This document shows positions 34,776-44,757 of a DNA stretch of 60,000 bases, piece by piece (the first letter of the stretch is position 1; each line of letters begins with the position of its first letter). The stretch comes from Symbiodinium natans (taxonomy: Eukaryota > Sar > Dinophyceae > Suessiales > Symbiodiniaceae): NCBI GenBank assembly GCA_905221605.1, contig CAJNDS010002768.1:1-60000 (forward strand). Reading direction: 5' to 3'. The notes beneath the pieces were generated by a model that was not told the origin of the DNA, searched no databases, and saw only the letters and a list, made by a program, of their open reading frames with translations. A program made the translations under genes and the position numbers.

Positions 34776-34886
34776 CCCTAAGGGTCCATGTACCTAAATG
34801 GACTACTTTTGCCTTAATAAACTACGTCCTCAATAGGGACTCTGGGGCCCAAGCATATAACAACAAGGTACATGGACCCTAATAGG
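34776..34886. mobile_element. Short TIR element, family D
   Basis: AGGGTCCATGTACCT at 34,781-34,795 is perfectly inverted at 34,866-34,880, with CCCTAA and AATAGGG extending the arms. Single right-end relics (TTTAGGTACATGGACCC) occur at 34,027 and 34,170, and another member is at 15,161. Confidence 0.7.
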
Positions 34887-35714
34887 GTATGGGCCCAGCC
34901 CCGGAGTAACTTCACTTAGGGTTTAGGGTTTAGGGTTTAGGGTTTAGGGTTTAGGGTTTAGGGTTTAGGGTTTAGGGTTTAGGGTTTGGGGTTTAGGGTT
35001 TAGGGTTTACGGTTTAGGTTTTTGCCCTTAGCCGTACACCCTGCACCAATAAGTTGCCCTAAGCCCCTAAACTGCGTGGGCTTGTGGAGTTGGGTCCCTA
35101 AACCCAAAACCCTAAACCCCAAACCCTAATTATAAACCCTAAACCCTAAACGGGTTGAGGGTTTTAGGGTTTCGGAGCTGTGGGCTTTTAGGGTTTGACC
35201 ATGGAAAAGTGTAAAAATGATGGGAAAAGGATACAGGCGCACTCCCTGAGACCTCTAATCCTACTCCCACGATGTACCGACTAGGATGCCAGTTGAGGCT
35301 TCAGGGTGCAACCCCACATACCCTAAACCCTAAACCCTAAACCCTAAACCCTAAACCCTAAACCCTGAACCCTGAACCCTGAACCCTGAAAACCCTAAAC
35401 CTACAAACCCAATAACCCCTTTCAGACCTCCTAAGACCTACTCCCGAAAGGTCCCAATCCCAAGCCCTCTACCCTACGATGACCCTGAAGGGATATAAGC
35501 AGGGACCAGTAGAAAAGACCCTTAATCTTATTCCCGTACAGAACCCCTATATATGAATACATACATATATATATATAATATCTTATAGACCTGATAGAGT
35601 CCTCATGTACCTAAGTAGCCCCTACATTACCCTAAGGTCCCTACCCTAAACCCCAAACCCTAACTAAACCCTGTGAACCCTCCTTTGGTTCCTGAAAATT
35701 TCCTAATTAACCTT

Positions 35715-35790
35715 ACAGGGCAACTACTCTGCTCCTCCGGCGAGCGACAGCGATTCGTGGAGCCTTCGCTGGTACTCCATCCTGGTGGAT
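35715..35790 (-). CDS. Possible exon
   Basis: The minus strand reads RMEYQRRLHESLSLAGGAE before a stop; the plus strand is also open here. A degenerate TTTAGGG tract borders the high side. Confidence 0.3.
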
Positions 35791-36899
35791 TTTAGGGTTG
35801 AGGGTTTAGGGTTTGGGGTTTAGGGTTTAGGGTTTGGGTTTTAGGGTTTGGGGTTCAGGGTTTTGGGAGGTTTCAGGGTTTTGGCCTTGGGTTTTAGGGC
35901 TCATGGCTTTGGATTTCTGGGTTTAGGGTTTAGGTTTAGGGTTTAGGGTTTAATTAGGGTTTAGGGTTTAGGGTTTGGGGTTTAGGGTTTAGGGTTTAGG
36001 GTTTAGGGTTTATAGGGTTTAGGGTCAAATGCAGGCAACCAATCCTTTTGGGTTTCAAACGAGGTCGCGGGCCGCGAGCGAAGCGTTGCTTCGGATCCCA
36101 CCCTCAATCAGGGTGTGAGGTTTAGGGTTGAGGGTTTAGGGCCCCAAGCCCTCCTCAAAGGGGCTTCCTTCACCCTAAACCCTAAACCCTAAACCCTAAA
36201 CCCTAAACCCTAAACCCTAAACCCTAAACCCTAAAGCCTAAATGTAAACCCTAAACCCTAAACCGTAAACCCCTAAACCCTAAACCCATCACGAGAAAGG
36301 CATCAGGGACGGCCCCTTGAAGTGTTGATGTCGGCGGGGCTTGCGAAGGCCTGGTGTTCGGAAGCCGCCAGGCAGTTTTGGCGCAAGTTGGGGCTCTTGG
36401 AGAGGTGTCACCCTAAACCCTAAACCCTAAACCCTAAACCCTAAACCCTAGACCCTAGACCCTAAACCCTAAACCCTCGGGCCCTAAACCCGAAGCCCTA
36501 AGCCCTAAACCCACAAACGCTTCGCGGAAGGACTTGGTCGACAACAAAACCCAAGCCCCAAAATGCTCAACCCCAAACCCAAAACCACCCGAAACCCACA
36601 ACCCTACAACCCTACAGCCCTACAACCCTAAAACCCTAGAACCCTAAACCCTAAAACCCTAAAACCCCAAAACCCTAAAACCCTAAGACCCTAAAACCCT
36701 AAAACCCTAAAAACCCTAAAACCCTGAAACAAAACCCCAAAACCCTAAAATCCTAAAACCCCAAAACCCCAAAACCCTAAAACTGCCTAAAACCCTAAAA
36801 ACCCTAAAACCCTAAAACCCTAAACCCTAAAACCCTAAAACCCTAAAAACCCTAAAACCCTAGCCCTAAACCCTAAACCCTAAACCCTAAACCCATTCC

Positions 36900-36975
36900 C
36901 TGCGCAGGAGGGGCCTGTCGAAGCAGTCTAAGGCCGGCTCCAGGTCTTCCTTCCTGAAACCAGCTCCTTTTCGGG
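36900..36975 (-). CDS. Exon candidate
   Basis: The minus strand reads ARKGAGFRKEDLEPALDCFD then RPLLRREW. The sense end is GAATGG followed by GTTTAGGG, so the first telomeric unit could supply the GT donor. CCCTAAA is low and TTTAGGG high. Confidence 0.5.
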
Positions 36976-37034
36976 CGTTTAGGGTTTAGGGTTTAGGGTT
37001 TAGGGTTTAGGGTTTAGGGTTTAGGGTTTAGGGT

Positions 37035-37160
37035 TCAGGGCCGAAGTCATTCCCGCAACCGTCTGGGGATTCCCGATTGCGTGTTGATGTTTGTCATGGC
37101 TCGCTCGGGCAGTTGTTCTTGGGGATGCTCCGTCGCTTCTTCTTGCTTTTTGGTATCCAT
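37035..37160 (-). CDS. Exon candidate, hydrophilic
   Basis: The minus strand reads DTKKQEEATEHPQEQLPERA then MTNINTQSGIPRRLRE and a stop. Composition suggests a disordered linker or C-terminus. Unknown protein. Confidence 0.4.
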
Positions 37161-37603
37161 TGGGCTTGTAAACCCTGAACCCTAAACCCTAAACCCTAAA
37201 CCCTAAACCCTAAACCCTAAACGGTAGTGTCATGCAAGTGTTCAGGGTTTAGGGTTTAGGGTTAAGGGGGTTTAGGGGTTTAGGTGAACTCCAAAACCAA
37301 AGTTCTAAATCATGGATGGCCAGCTGGGTGGGGAGAAGGGAGTTGCGACAGATCAGCCTAAAGACACTCCTTGGCATAAGAAGGGGCTGCAAGGGGTAAG
37401 GACAGGATAAGACTCACCATCCCCTCCTTAAACCCCGAACCCTAAACACCTCCATAAACTTTGAAACCTACACCCTAGACCTAAACCCTAAACCCTAAGC
37501 ACCCTATTGCGGAAACTCGGGCTGCTTTTGGCGGGGTGAATCCCTAAGCCCTAAACCCCTCACCCTAAACCCAAACCCTAGACCCTAAACCCTAAACCCT
37601 AAA

Positions 37604-37645
37604 CCCCAAAAGGCGGGAATACGGGGTACTTCTGGGCATCTTAGG
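37604..37645. mobile_element. Right-end relic of a family M element next to an array
   Basis: GGCGGGAATACGGGGTACTT then CTGGGCATCTTAGGAGG matches the right end of the copy at 23,820, including the CTGGGCAT terminal repeat. A CCCTAAA array precedes it where the rest of the element should be. Confidence 0.55.
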
Positions 37646-37710
37646 AGGGAGGCCTCTCGCTTGCTTGATGGCCGCCTTGATCCACGTTGGGCCCTGGGTG
37701 CCTGAGGTTT
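37640..37710 (-). CDS. Possible exon
   Basis: The minus strand reads GTQGPTWIKAAIKQARGL. TTTAGGG lies on the high side, and a family M right end lies on the low side. In sense the exon therefore runs directly into the element. Confidence 0.35.
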
Positions 37711-37904
37711 AGGGTTTAGGGTTTAGGGTTTAGGGCTTAGGATTTAGGGTTACTTGGGATTTAGGGCTTAGGATTTAGGGATGACTGCAAGCAAACTCTA
37801 GTGTCCATGCTCATGGTCTAAATTGCAGGAGCTGCACCGCAATGTCCCAGGCTCAGTTTACAATCGAGGGCTTAGGCATAGGCTTTGGGCTTTGGGCTTA
37901 GGGT

Positions 37905-37985
37905 TTAAGGGTTTGAGGGTTTGAGGGTTTAAGGGCTTAAGGGCTTAAGGGTTTAAGGGTTTAAGGGTTTAAGGGTTTAAGGGTC
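37905..37985. repeat. Array of an 8-bp variant GGGTTTAA
   Basis: About nine tandem GGG(T/C)TTAA units with two GGGTTTGA units at the start. Confidence 0.85.
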
Positions 37986-38494
37986 TAAGAGCTGAAGGGC
38001 TTAGTTTAGGGGGTTAGCGGCTTGGTGTTTTGCAAGATAAGAGGTTTCGGGTTTCGATCCTGTGTCTTCATCTGCAATCCTAAACTAGCACCAAGTTCGA
38101 CACGTTAGCAGGGTTTATTGGGTTTAGGGTTTAGGATTTAAGGTTTGGGGTTCAGGGTTTACTTTACTTTACGTACATAGGCAATTGGGGACACAAGTAG
38201 GGTTTTTGTAGGCCCCCTACGTGTGCCTCGACTTGTTGAAGGATGCCGGCACACATCCCTAAAGATATATAGCAGAAGCCCAGAAACCATTCTATAGCTG
38301 CCACCAAGTCCAAGTCAACGCAGGCTCCCGAAAGCTATATATCCCAAAGGGTTTAGGGTTTAGGGTTTAGGGTTTAGGGTTCCCCAAACCGCTAACCCAA
38401 AAAACAAACCCTAAGCCTAAAACCCTAAGCCCCGAAAGGGCCCAAACCTGTACCCACCATGCTAGTCTCACCCTATACAACGTTGTATACTGGC

Positions 38495-38530
38495 GGGGTG
38501 GGGGGGGGGGGGGGGGGGGGGGGGGTTTGG
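38495..38530. repeat. Long G-run
   Basis: About 33 bases are G with one T near the start. Similar shorter G or C runs occur at 18,371, 38,768, 44,020, 50,780, 52,868 and 54,310. They are prone to slippage and sequencing error. Confidence 0.9.
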
Positions 38531-39369
38531 GCTGTCTAGCGATGGGGATGGGAAGGATCAAGCTCCCCCTCAGCTCTAGACCCAAACCCCAAAACCCTAC
38601 ACCCAGAACCCTCAACCTCTAAGGCCCAAGCCGCAGGTCAACGAACCGTACAGGGTCAGACGAGTATTGGAGATCGGCTTTTCTCCAAAACCCTAAACCC
38701 TAAACCCTAAACCCGAAACCCGAAACCCTCATCCCTAAGGGCCCTGTCCACCGCACAACTGGGGTGGGTTGGGGGGGGGGGGGGTTCATGGGGGGTTCGG
38801 CTGTAGGGTTAGGGGTGAAAAACTGGGGGTTCTTATGAGTAGGGTAACTTGGGCTCTAACTGGTTGTGACACTGTTAGTTGAGGGTTATCAAAACAAGAT
38901 CTTGCAACTCTTCATGAGCCTGTGAGAAGTACAGGAAACAAGATTCCCATGACTTCATACCCTAAGCCCTAAACCCCTAAACGCCTAAACGCCTAAACCC
39001 TAAACCCTAACCCTGAACCCTAACATGGTTTCCTAGGGGTTCAGCCCGTCGAAGTTGAAGATGAATTTCGTATATCAACCCCCAGAAAAGATGGGCGCAT
39101 CTCCTTAGACTGGGTGCTTCGGTGGATTCGGAAAACCAGGCTGAGCTAGTTTAAGTTCATATGTTCGAAGATACGGCTGTCCATTTTTTCCACACCAAAC
39201 TACCCCTAAACCCTAAACCTTAAACCCCAAACCCTAAACCCCAAACCCCAAACCCTAAACCCTAACCCTCCCCCCCCCAGGCCAGGGGACAAGCTCTCAT
39301 GGTAGAGACCTTGGAGGCAACAATGGCCCCAAAGAGTGTCCACCGGGAGAGGAGCCGGCCTTTAGGACC

Positions 39370-40352
39370 ACAAGGGTTAGGGCTTAGGGTTTAGGGTTTA
39401 GGGGTTAGGGTTTAGGGTTTAGGGTTTAGGGTTTAGGGTTTAGGGTTTAGGGTTTAGGGTTTAGGGTTTAGGGTTTAGGGTTTAGGTTTTAGGGTTTAGG
39501 GTTTAGAGAGTTTAGGGTTTAGGTTTTAGGGTTTTGGGTTTAGAGAGTTTAGGGATTAGGTTGCTGACGGTCCTGGGCTTGGGTCCGTAGTTGACGGATT
39601 TCGAGCCTAGCGTTTAGCCAGCAAGGCCCTCACAGGCAAAAACAAAACAACAAAACCAGCAAAAGAACAACAGAAACAGCAACAACAACAAAAACAACAA
39701 ACACAGCAAAAACAGCAAAAACAGCAACAAAAACGACAACACCAAGAACTAGGCCTTCCCGGATGAAGCCCCCAGCTCCAGTTTGCATGAGCAGAAGGCT
39801 GGCCACTTAGGCGGTTGCCCAAATTCCCCAACTTTCAATCCCAAAGCCCCAAAACCCTCCAACGAACCCCAAAACACCCAAAACCAACCCCACAAGGCCC
39901 AAAACTGAAAGGGTTTAGGGTTTAGGGTCTAGGGTTTAGGGTTCAGGGCTTAGCCCTGTGCGCCTTCCAGCATCTCACAGCGTTCGCGAAAGCGGCCGGC
40001 CAGGTCGGAATTGACGGTGTCCCGCAGGGCCTGTTGCTCGGATGGCTCGAAACTGAGGGTGTAGAGTCTATAAACCTAAACTACTATGTAGTGTAGGGTT
40101 TAGGGTTTAGGGTTTAGGGTTTAGGGTTTGGGGTTTCGGGTTTGGGGTTTGGGGTTGGGGTTTAGGGGCGCTCGAAAGGAATCCTGAGGGTTTAGAGTCT
40201 AAAACCTAAACCTCCTATCACATCCCTGTACCAGAAACCTCCTTAGGCCTGTGCAACACAAGATGTAGGGTTAGTGCTCCCTAAACCCTAAACCCTAAAC
40301 CCTGAACCCTAAACCCTAAACCCTAAACCCCAAACCCTAAACCCTAAACCCC
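39370..40352. repeat. Telomeric arrays, 39.4-40.4 kb
   Basis: TTTAGGG at 39,375-39,560 (about 20 units, later ones degenerate), 39,910-39,955 and 40,090-40,165; CCCTAAA at 40,276-40,352. A (AAACAGCAAC)-type CAA-rich tract fills 39,640-39,735. Confidence 0.92.
39962..40062 (-). CDS. Exon candidate, helical
   Basis: The minus strand reads LSFEPSEQQALRDTVNSDLA then GRFRERCEMLEGAQ, a convincing protein-like frame with no stop. TTTAGGG lies on both sides. No family is recognised. Confidence 0.5.
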
Positions 40353-40987
40353 ATGGTGCTGTAGAGTTTGAGGCAGTGCGGGGCCGGGATGAGAAAAGGC
40401 CACATGAGCCCAAAACCCTACAAGCCCTGAGCCCCACCGGCTTGCAACAGCCTAAAGAACCCTACCCTGAACCCTAATTAAACCAAACCCGAAAGCCTGA
40501 ACCCTAAACCCCAACCCCGAAACCCTATACCTGGAAGCGCGTTTCAACTTTTTTGGCAGGGCCATGGTTCACTCCTCCGGTTTAGGGCGTTTAGGCTCTG
40601 GAAGCTCAGGTAGCGGTAGAGCTTGCAGTTCGTTTGCAGTCTTAAGGTTTAGGGTTTAGGGTTTACGGTTCAGGTTTAGTTAGGGTTTAGTCGTTGAGGG
40701 TCTTGGGACACCTCAAGCTGTCATCCGTGCTTTGGTATTCTTGTACGATCTTTTCTCCAAAGGCACGTCACGAATCCGGCAGGAAAATGGGCACCACCGT
40801 CGTATGTGCGGCAGTGCTGGCAGTAGGTACCATGAAGCCCACATATATTCAACCAGAGCCTGTCATGACTATAACTCCCATACAGTAAGGCCACACAAGG
40901 GTTGTGTACGCTCTAAGGTCTGCAAAGAGTTTCAACCTGAAATGGCGGCTGTAAGTGGACTAATGCTCTGCGCGCATCTCAGCCTAC

Positions 40988-41557
40988 CCTCAGGTCCTCA
41001 TCCGGCTGTGTCTCAGGCAGGATGAGGTTGATCACCGTGACAAGGGCAGCGAAGAAGCCCAAGACCAGCGGAAAGTTGTAGAGTGGGCACACCTGGGTTG
41101 CCCAGTAGCCTAGGACACAAAAGGGTGCCCTTGTTTGCTCAAAGGGGTTTATAAGGGAACCTAAACCCCCCAAAACGGGAACAAGTGCACTACTGGGCAG
41201 CCCAGACACCAGGAACACAGGCTCACAGAGGGGGTAGATGACGTAGATGAGGGGCTTGGTGCACAGCTCCGTGCCGTAGAGTGGGCCCTTGGCGGGGACC
41301 GTTGCCTCAGTAGGCAAAGAATCAACGACCCCCTAAACCCTAAACCCTAAACCCTAAACCCTAAACTCTAAACCCTAAACCCTAAACCCTAAACCCTAAA
41401 CCCCAAACCCTAGCCCTAAACCCTAAACCCTAAGCGGTGGCCTCGGCGGGCAAGGAGGAAGCCATTGAGACGAGCGCACCCATGGCTGCCGGAGCAGCCG
41501 CCTCGAGGCCCCTGTTGGCCTTCGGCTGCACGAAGACGGGGGCCACAAACTGCCAAC
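40988..41557 (-). CDS. Three-exon segment of an unknown membrane protein
   Basis: Exon A (41,442-41,557), exon B (41,210-41,305) and exon C (40,988-41,092) join in one frame. A ends MGALVSMASSLPAE; B begins ATVPAKGPLYGTELC and ends LCEPVFL; C begins VCPLYNFPLVLGFFAALVTV. Hydrophobic stretches in B and C suggest two membrane segments. A/B is separated by a GC-AG intron of 136 nt (GAG/GCC to GAG/GCA) that contains a telomeric array. B/C is separated by a 117-nt GT-AG intron formed by a TIR element. C ends at AGG/GTAGGC. The family is not identified; a transporter or channel is possible. Confidence 0.65.
41093..41205 (-). mobile_element. Introner: 113-bp family M element acting as an intron
   Basis: In the gene's sense the element starts CTGGGCTGCCCAGTAG and ends CTACTGGGCAACCCAG, terminal repeats matching at 15 of 16. 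GTGT is duplicated on both sides (plus-strand ACAC at 41,089-41,092 and 41,206-41,209). The upstream GTGT gives the GT donor (CCTG/GTGT), and the element's last two bases give the AG acceptor (CCCAG/GTGT). Splicing therefore restores the uninterrupted codons L-V-C. The 117-nt intron is a multiple of three without a stop, so reading through it would add 39 residues. Confidence 0.8.
41306..41441 (-). other. 136-nt GC-AG intron containing a telomeric array
   Basis: In sense it begins GCCACCGCTTAGGGTTTAGGG and ends CCTACTGAG. About 14 TTTAGGG-type units (plus-strand CCCTAAA at 41,331-41,433) fill most of it. The sequences at the two exon edges, TTGCCCGCCGAGGCCAC and TTGCCTACTGAGGCAAC, resemble each other. 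Both encode L-P-x-E-A-T. Confidence 0.65.
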
Positions 41558-41571
41558 CTTACTTCTCCGAG

Positions 41572-41632
41572 GGTTTAGGGTTTAGGGTTTAGGGTTTAGG
41601 GTTTAGGGTTTAGGGTTTAGGGTTTAGGGATG
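41572..41632. repeat. TTTAGGG array, ~8 units
   Basis: A perfect array immediately upstream (in sense) of exon A of the membrane-protein segment. Confidence 0.95.
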
Positions 41633-41688
41633 AAGAAACCTAAGCATTCACTTTTTCTTACGACATACGCATAGAAAACCCGAAAAAA

Positions 41689-41871
41689 ATGAAGTTCAAC
41701 TATTTAGCTGAGCAACAAGCCATCAACGCCACTGCACTCAAAGAGAGGCTCATCACCAAGCTGCGTCCACGTCGGGCCATGTCTGCTAGGCTATTGGGAG
41801 CTGCAAATCGATCTTTGCTTTGGCTTGAGCTGGGCGAGCCTCTGGCACACAACCTTGCTGTGCCTTTTTAG
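41689..41871 (+). CDS. Weak plus-strand ORF
   Basis: A 60-codon frame starts MKFNYLAEQQAINATALKER and ends in a stop. Composition is protein-like and partly helical, but there are no splice or family clues, and the surrounding genes are on the other strand. Confidence 0.25.
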   Translation: MKFNYLAEQQAINATALKERLITKLRPRRAMSARLLGAANRSLLWLELGEPLAHNLAVPF

Positions 41872-42409
41872 ACGTTTCAATCATGGTGGTCGCCCCCTGG
41901 ACGTTTGAAACGGTTTCATCCATAGACTGCGTTGAACAGATACGGGACGTGTCCTACCCTTGATTTAGGGTTTAAGGTCAAGATGGCATGAGCAGCGCTG
42001 CTGGCCATCCTACAGTCAGGTGGTTTAGGAATCCTCCAACTTCCGAACCTTCTACCCAAAGGGCACAGGCACTCTGACAACGGAATCAGAAACCCTAAAT
42101 CCTAAACCCCTAAACGCCCTAAACCCTAAGCCCGTAAACCATAAACCCCTTTAGGGGCCGAAGACTTTAAATGGACTTTTGCTTCGTGGATTCCGGCACC
42201 CGAGTTTAGGGTTTAGGGTTAGGTTTAGGGTTTAGGGTTTAAGTTCTACGGTTTAGGGTTTAGGGTTAAGACACCTCCTTACATCAGGGTAGAAGCTCCC
42301 CTCCTCAACCCTAAACCTAAACCCTAAACCCTAAACCCTAAACCGTAAATCCTACTGGTTCTGTAGGGTTTCGGGCTCGGGGCTCGGGGTATGTTATGTA
42401 ACCTTGCAA

Positions 42410-42495
42410 GGCGGGGACGGCCTCGTCCAGTGTGCGAAGCTCTGCCAGGGATGCATTCCGCGCTAGTGCCTCGAAGACAGATATGTGCCAGGGCT
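42410..42495 (-). CDS. Exon candidate, helical
   Basis: The minus strand reads HISVFEALARNASLAELRTL then DEAVPALQG. The protein-like frame is flanked by a CCCTAAA array low and degenerate TTTAGGG high. Confidence 0.5.
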
Positions 42496-43079
42496 TAGTG
42501 GCTTCGGTTCAGGGTTTATAGGGTTTAGGTTCAAGGTTTAGGGTTTAGGGTTGGGGTTTGGGCCTGGGGTTTAGGGTTTATGGGGTAAGGTTGTAGGGAA
42601 AAGGGTATAGGGCTCGGGTTTCTCAAGCTTGCATGGTAACTTCCATGTGCTCTTTCTGGGTTTAGGGTGTAGGCTTCGGGTTTAGGGTCTAGGGCTCAGA
42701 CGTGAAGTTGGGGTTTAGGGTTTAGGGTTTAGGGTTTGGAATTGTTTGGGGGTGTGTGGATGCAGGCAGGAACAGCTGGATGCGAAATCCGACAATGCTC
42801 AGGCGCCGGGTGTCCTGCAAGAAATCGGGGAATGGGCGTAATTACTTTTTTTGGAAACCCAAGCTTAAGCCCTCAGCCCTCAGCCCTAAGCCCTGAGCCC
42901 TAAGCCCTAAGCCCTAAACCCTAAACTTTAGGATGGCATGGGGTTGGCTCATTCTATGGGGCTGAGGAGCTCTTGCGGCACATTGAAGGTTTGCGGTTCA
43001 GGGTGCTTTGGGCTTTCTATGTTTAGGACCCTGGCCTTTAGGAGATGGCGAGTTGGAGAAGTTGTGTGTAGGGTTTAGA

Positions 43080-43175
43080 GCAGAACTCTTTTTATGTTTA
43101 TAGGGTTCAGTGTTTAGGGTTTAGGGTTTAGGGTTCAGGGTTTAGGGTTCAGGGTTTAGGGTTCAGGGTTTACGG
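43080..43175. repeat. Mixed GGGTTTA/GGGTTCA array
   Basis: About ten 7-mers alternate TTTAGGG and TTCAGGG nearly regularly, so a 14-bp higher-order unit may have formed. Confidence 0.8.
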
Positions 43176-43185
43176 GCAGCCTCCT

Positions 43186-43240
43186 CAACTTTGCGGTCTG
43201 CCATCGCACGGTGCTCCTGGAAGCAGCATGACTACCAGCC
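43186..43240 (-). CDS. Possible small exon
   Basis: The minus strand reads QEHRAMADRKVEEAA. It is short but helix-like and ends directly at the array. Confidence 0.35.
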
Positions 43241-43737
43241 TTGGGGGACGATGCAAGGCTTATGGTTTCGGGTTGGGGGTTTGGGTTACAGAGCACATAG
43301 AGTATGGTATAGAGCAACCCCCTTCCCCTGAAAACCCCCCCCCCCTCCCCGCCTCTCTGCCCGAAACCCGAAACCCAAAACCCTAAATCCTAAACCCTAA
43401 TTCAAAGATTCAGTCTGGTCCTAGAAAACTGGGGCCCCCAAACCCTACACCCTAACCTAGGAGCAAAAAGGGTGCCCTTTTTGGTTTAAGGGGGCTTACA
43501 AGGGAACCGAAACGCTAGAAAAATCAAGAATGGCCTGCTCTGGGTCCTATAGTCTCCCTCACACACACACACACACGTGCAACTGGTTCTTCTTTCGGTT
43601 GGGACTTTGGATTGGCTTTAGGGTTGCAACAAGACAAGAAGACTTCAACTCATCATCGCCGGTGGGGATGCCGCGGTCTGACTCCGGTATTCGGGTCCGC
43701 TAAACCCTACACCCTAAACCCTAGACCCTAAACCCTA

Positions 43738-43790
43738 AACCCCTAAACCCCTAAACCCCTAAACCCCTAAAACCCTAAAACCCCTAAACC
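43738..43790. repeat. 8-bp variant array CCCCTAAA
   Basis: Five to six units of CCCCTAAA follow a short CCCTAAA array. Confidence 0.85.
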
Positions 43791-44212
43791 CTACACCCTG
43801 CATGTGCCCAAGCCGGACGTTGGCGGAATCAACCAAAGTCCTCCACTTGAAGCACGCCCACAGCTTGCTGCCGCAGAATGGACCACTTAGTGTCCTTGGC
43901 AGGGTTTGTAGGGTTCATAGAGTTTAGGGTCCACGTGAGATGAGGTGTTTAGGGTCCATGATATGAGGTTTAGGGTTTCGGGGGGTTTGTATGAAGGGGT
44001 TCAGGACCTTCAGTGAGGGCGGGGGGGGGGGGGGGGGGGAGGTACTAGTATGTACCCCCTGACAGCTGAAATCTCCCCAAGCCTGCAAAACTCTAAAAGG
44101 CTCCAGCTTGGGCTTTTCAGACACTCAACCCTAAACTCTGAACGACCCCTCAAAAACCTCCAGACCGCCCGACCCCCAGAGCCCCAGCCGCAAGTCAAGC
44201 ATCCGGCATGTG

Positions 44213-44757
44213 AGGGTTTAGGGTTTAGGGTTTAGGGTTTAGGGTTTAGGTTTAGGGTTTAGGGTTTAGGGTTTTGGGTTCAGGGCTCAGGGTTGCAGCG
44301 ACAAGCCAGGGCACATTGAAGGACCAGTCGTCTCTCTCGAAAGACACTGTTGCCAGGACGTAGGTGAGCCTCAAAGGCGTGTTGGTCCGGTTTACCCCTC
44401 AAGCCTGACGAAGTCATCCGTTCAACTCTCACGCCAGAGCCTTTAGCCCTAAACCCGAAACCCTATAAACCCTAAACCCTAAACCCTAAACCTTAAACCC
44501 TAAACCCTAAACCCTAAACCCTAAACCCTAAACCCTAAACCCTCCCTTCCCCGAATCAGTCCTCCAAAATGTTGTGATTCAACCATTAGAGGCTGATGTT
44601 GGCAGCAGCTGCTTTCATGAGCCCTTTTCTTGGAGGCAAAGCACACCGTGCAAACCTTGGGCACTCCCTAAACCCTAAACCCTAAACCCTAAACCCTAAA
44701 CCCTAAACCCTAAACCCTAAACCCTAAACCCTAAACCCTAAACCCTAAACCCTAAAC
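44213..44757. repeat. Telomeric arrays, 44.2-44.8 kb
   Basis: TTTAGGG at 44,213-44,275; CCCTAAA at 44,446-44,543 and 44,667-44,757 (13 units). The phrase CCTTGGGCACTC flanks the last array on both sides (44,656 and 44,757), a duplication of at least 11 bp across the array. Confidence 0.92.

Larger units (their letters stand above)
33388..35395. repeat. Telomeric arrays, 33.4-35.4 kb
   Basis: CCCTAAA arrays at about 33,388-33,432, 33,855-33,912, 34,042-34,124, 34,298-34,440 (ending in four CCCTGAA units) and 35,320-35,390. TTTAGGG at 33,530-33,650 (with a GGGTGTTA 9-bp variant near 33,617-33,645) and 34,916-35,010. Confidence 0.9.
35788..37223. repeat. Telomeric arrays including a long CCCTAAAA octamer array
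   Basis: TTTAGGG lies at 35,800-36,026 and 36,977-37,035; CCCTAAA at 36,173-36,288, 36,412-36,478 and 37,165-37,223. At 36,598-36,870 the unit is mainly 8-bp CCCTAAAA, with CCCCAAAA variants, for about 30 units before returning to the 7-mer. The octamer is the Chlamydomonas-type telomere unit in reverse complement, but here it more likely arose from a local slippage variant. Confidence 0.9.
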
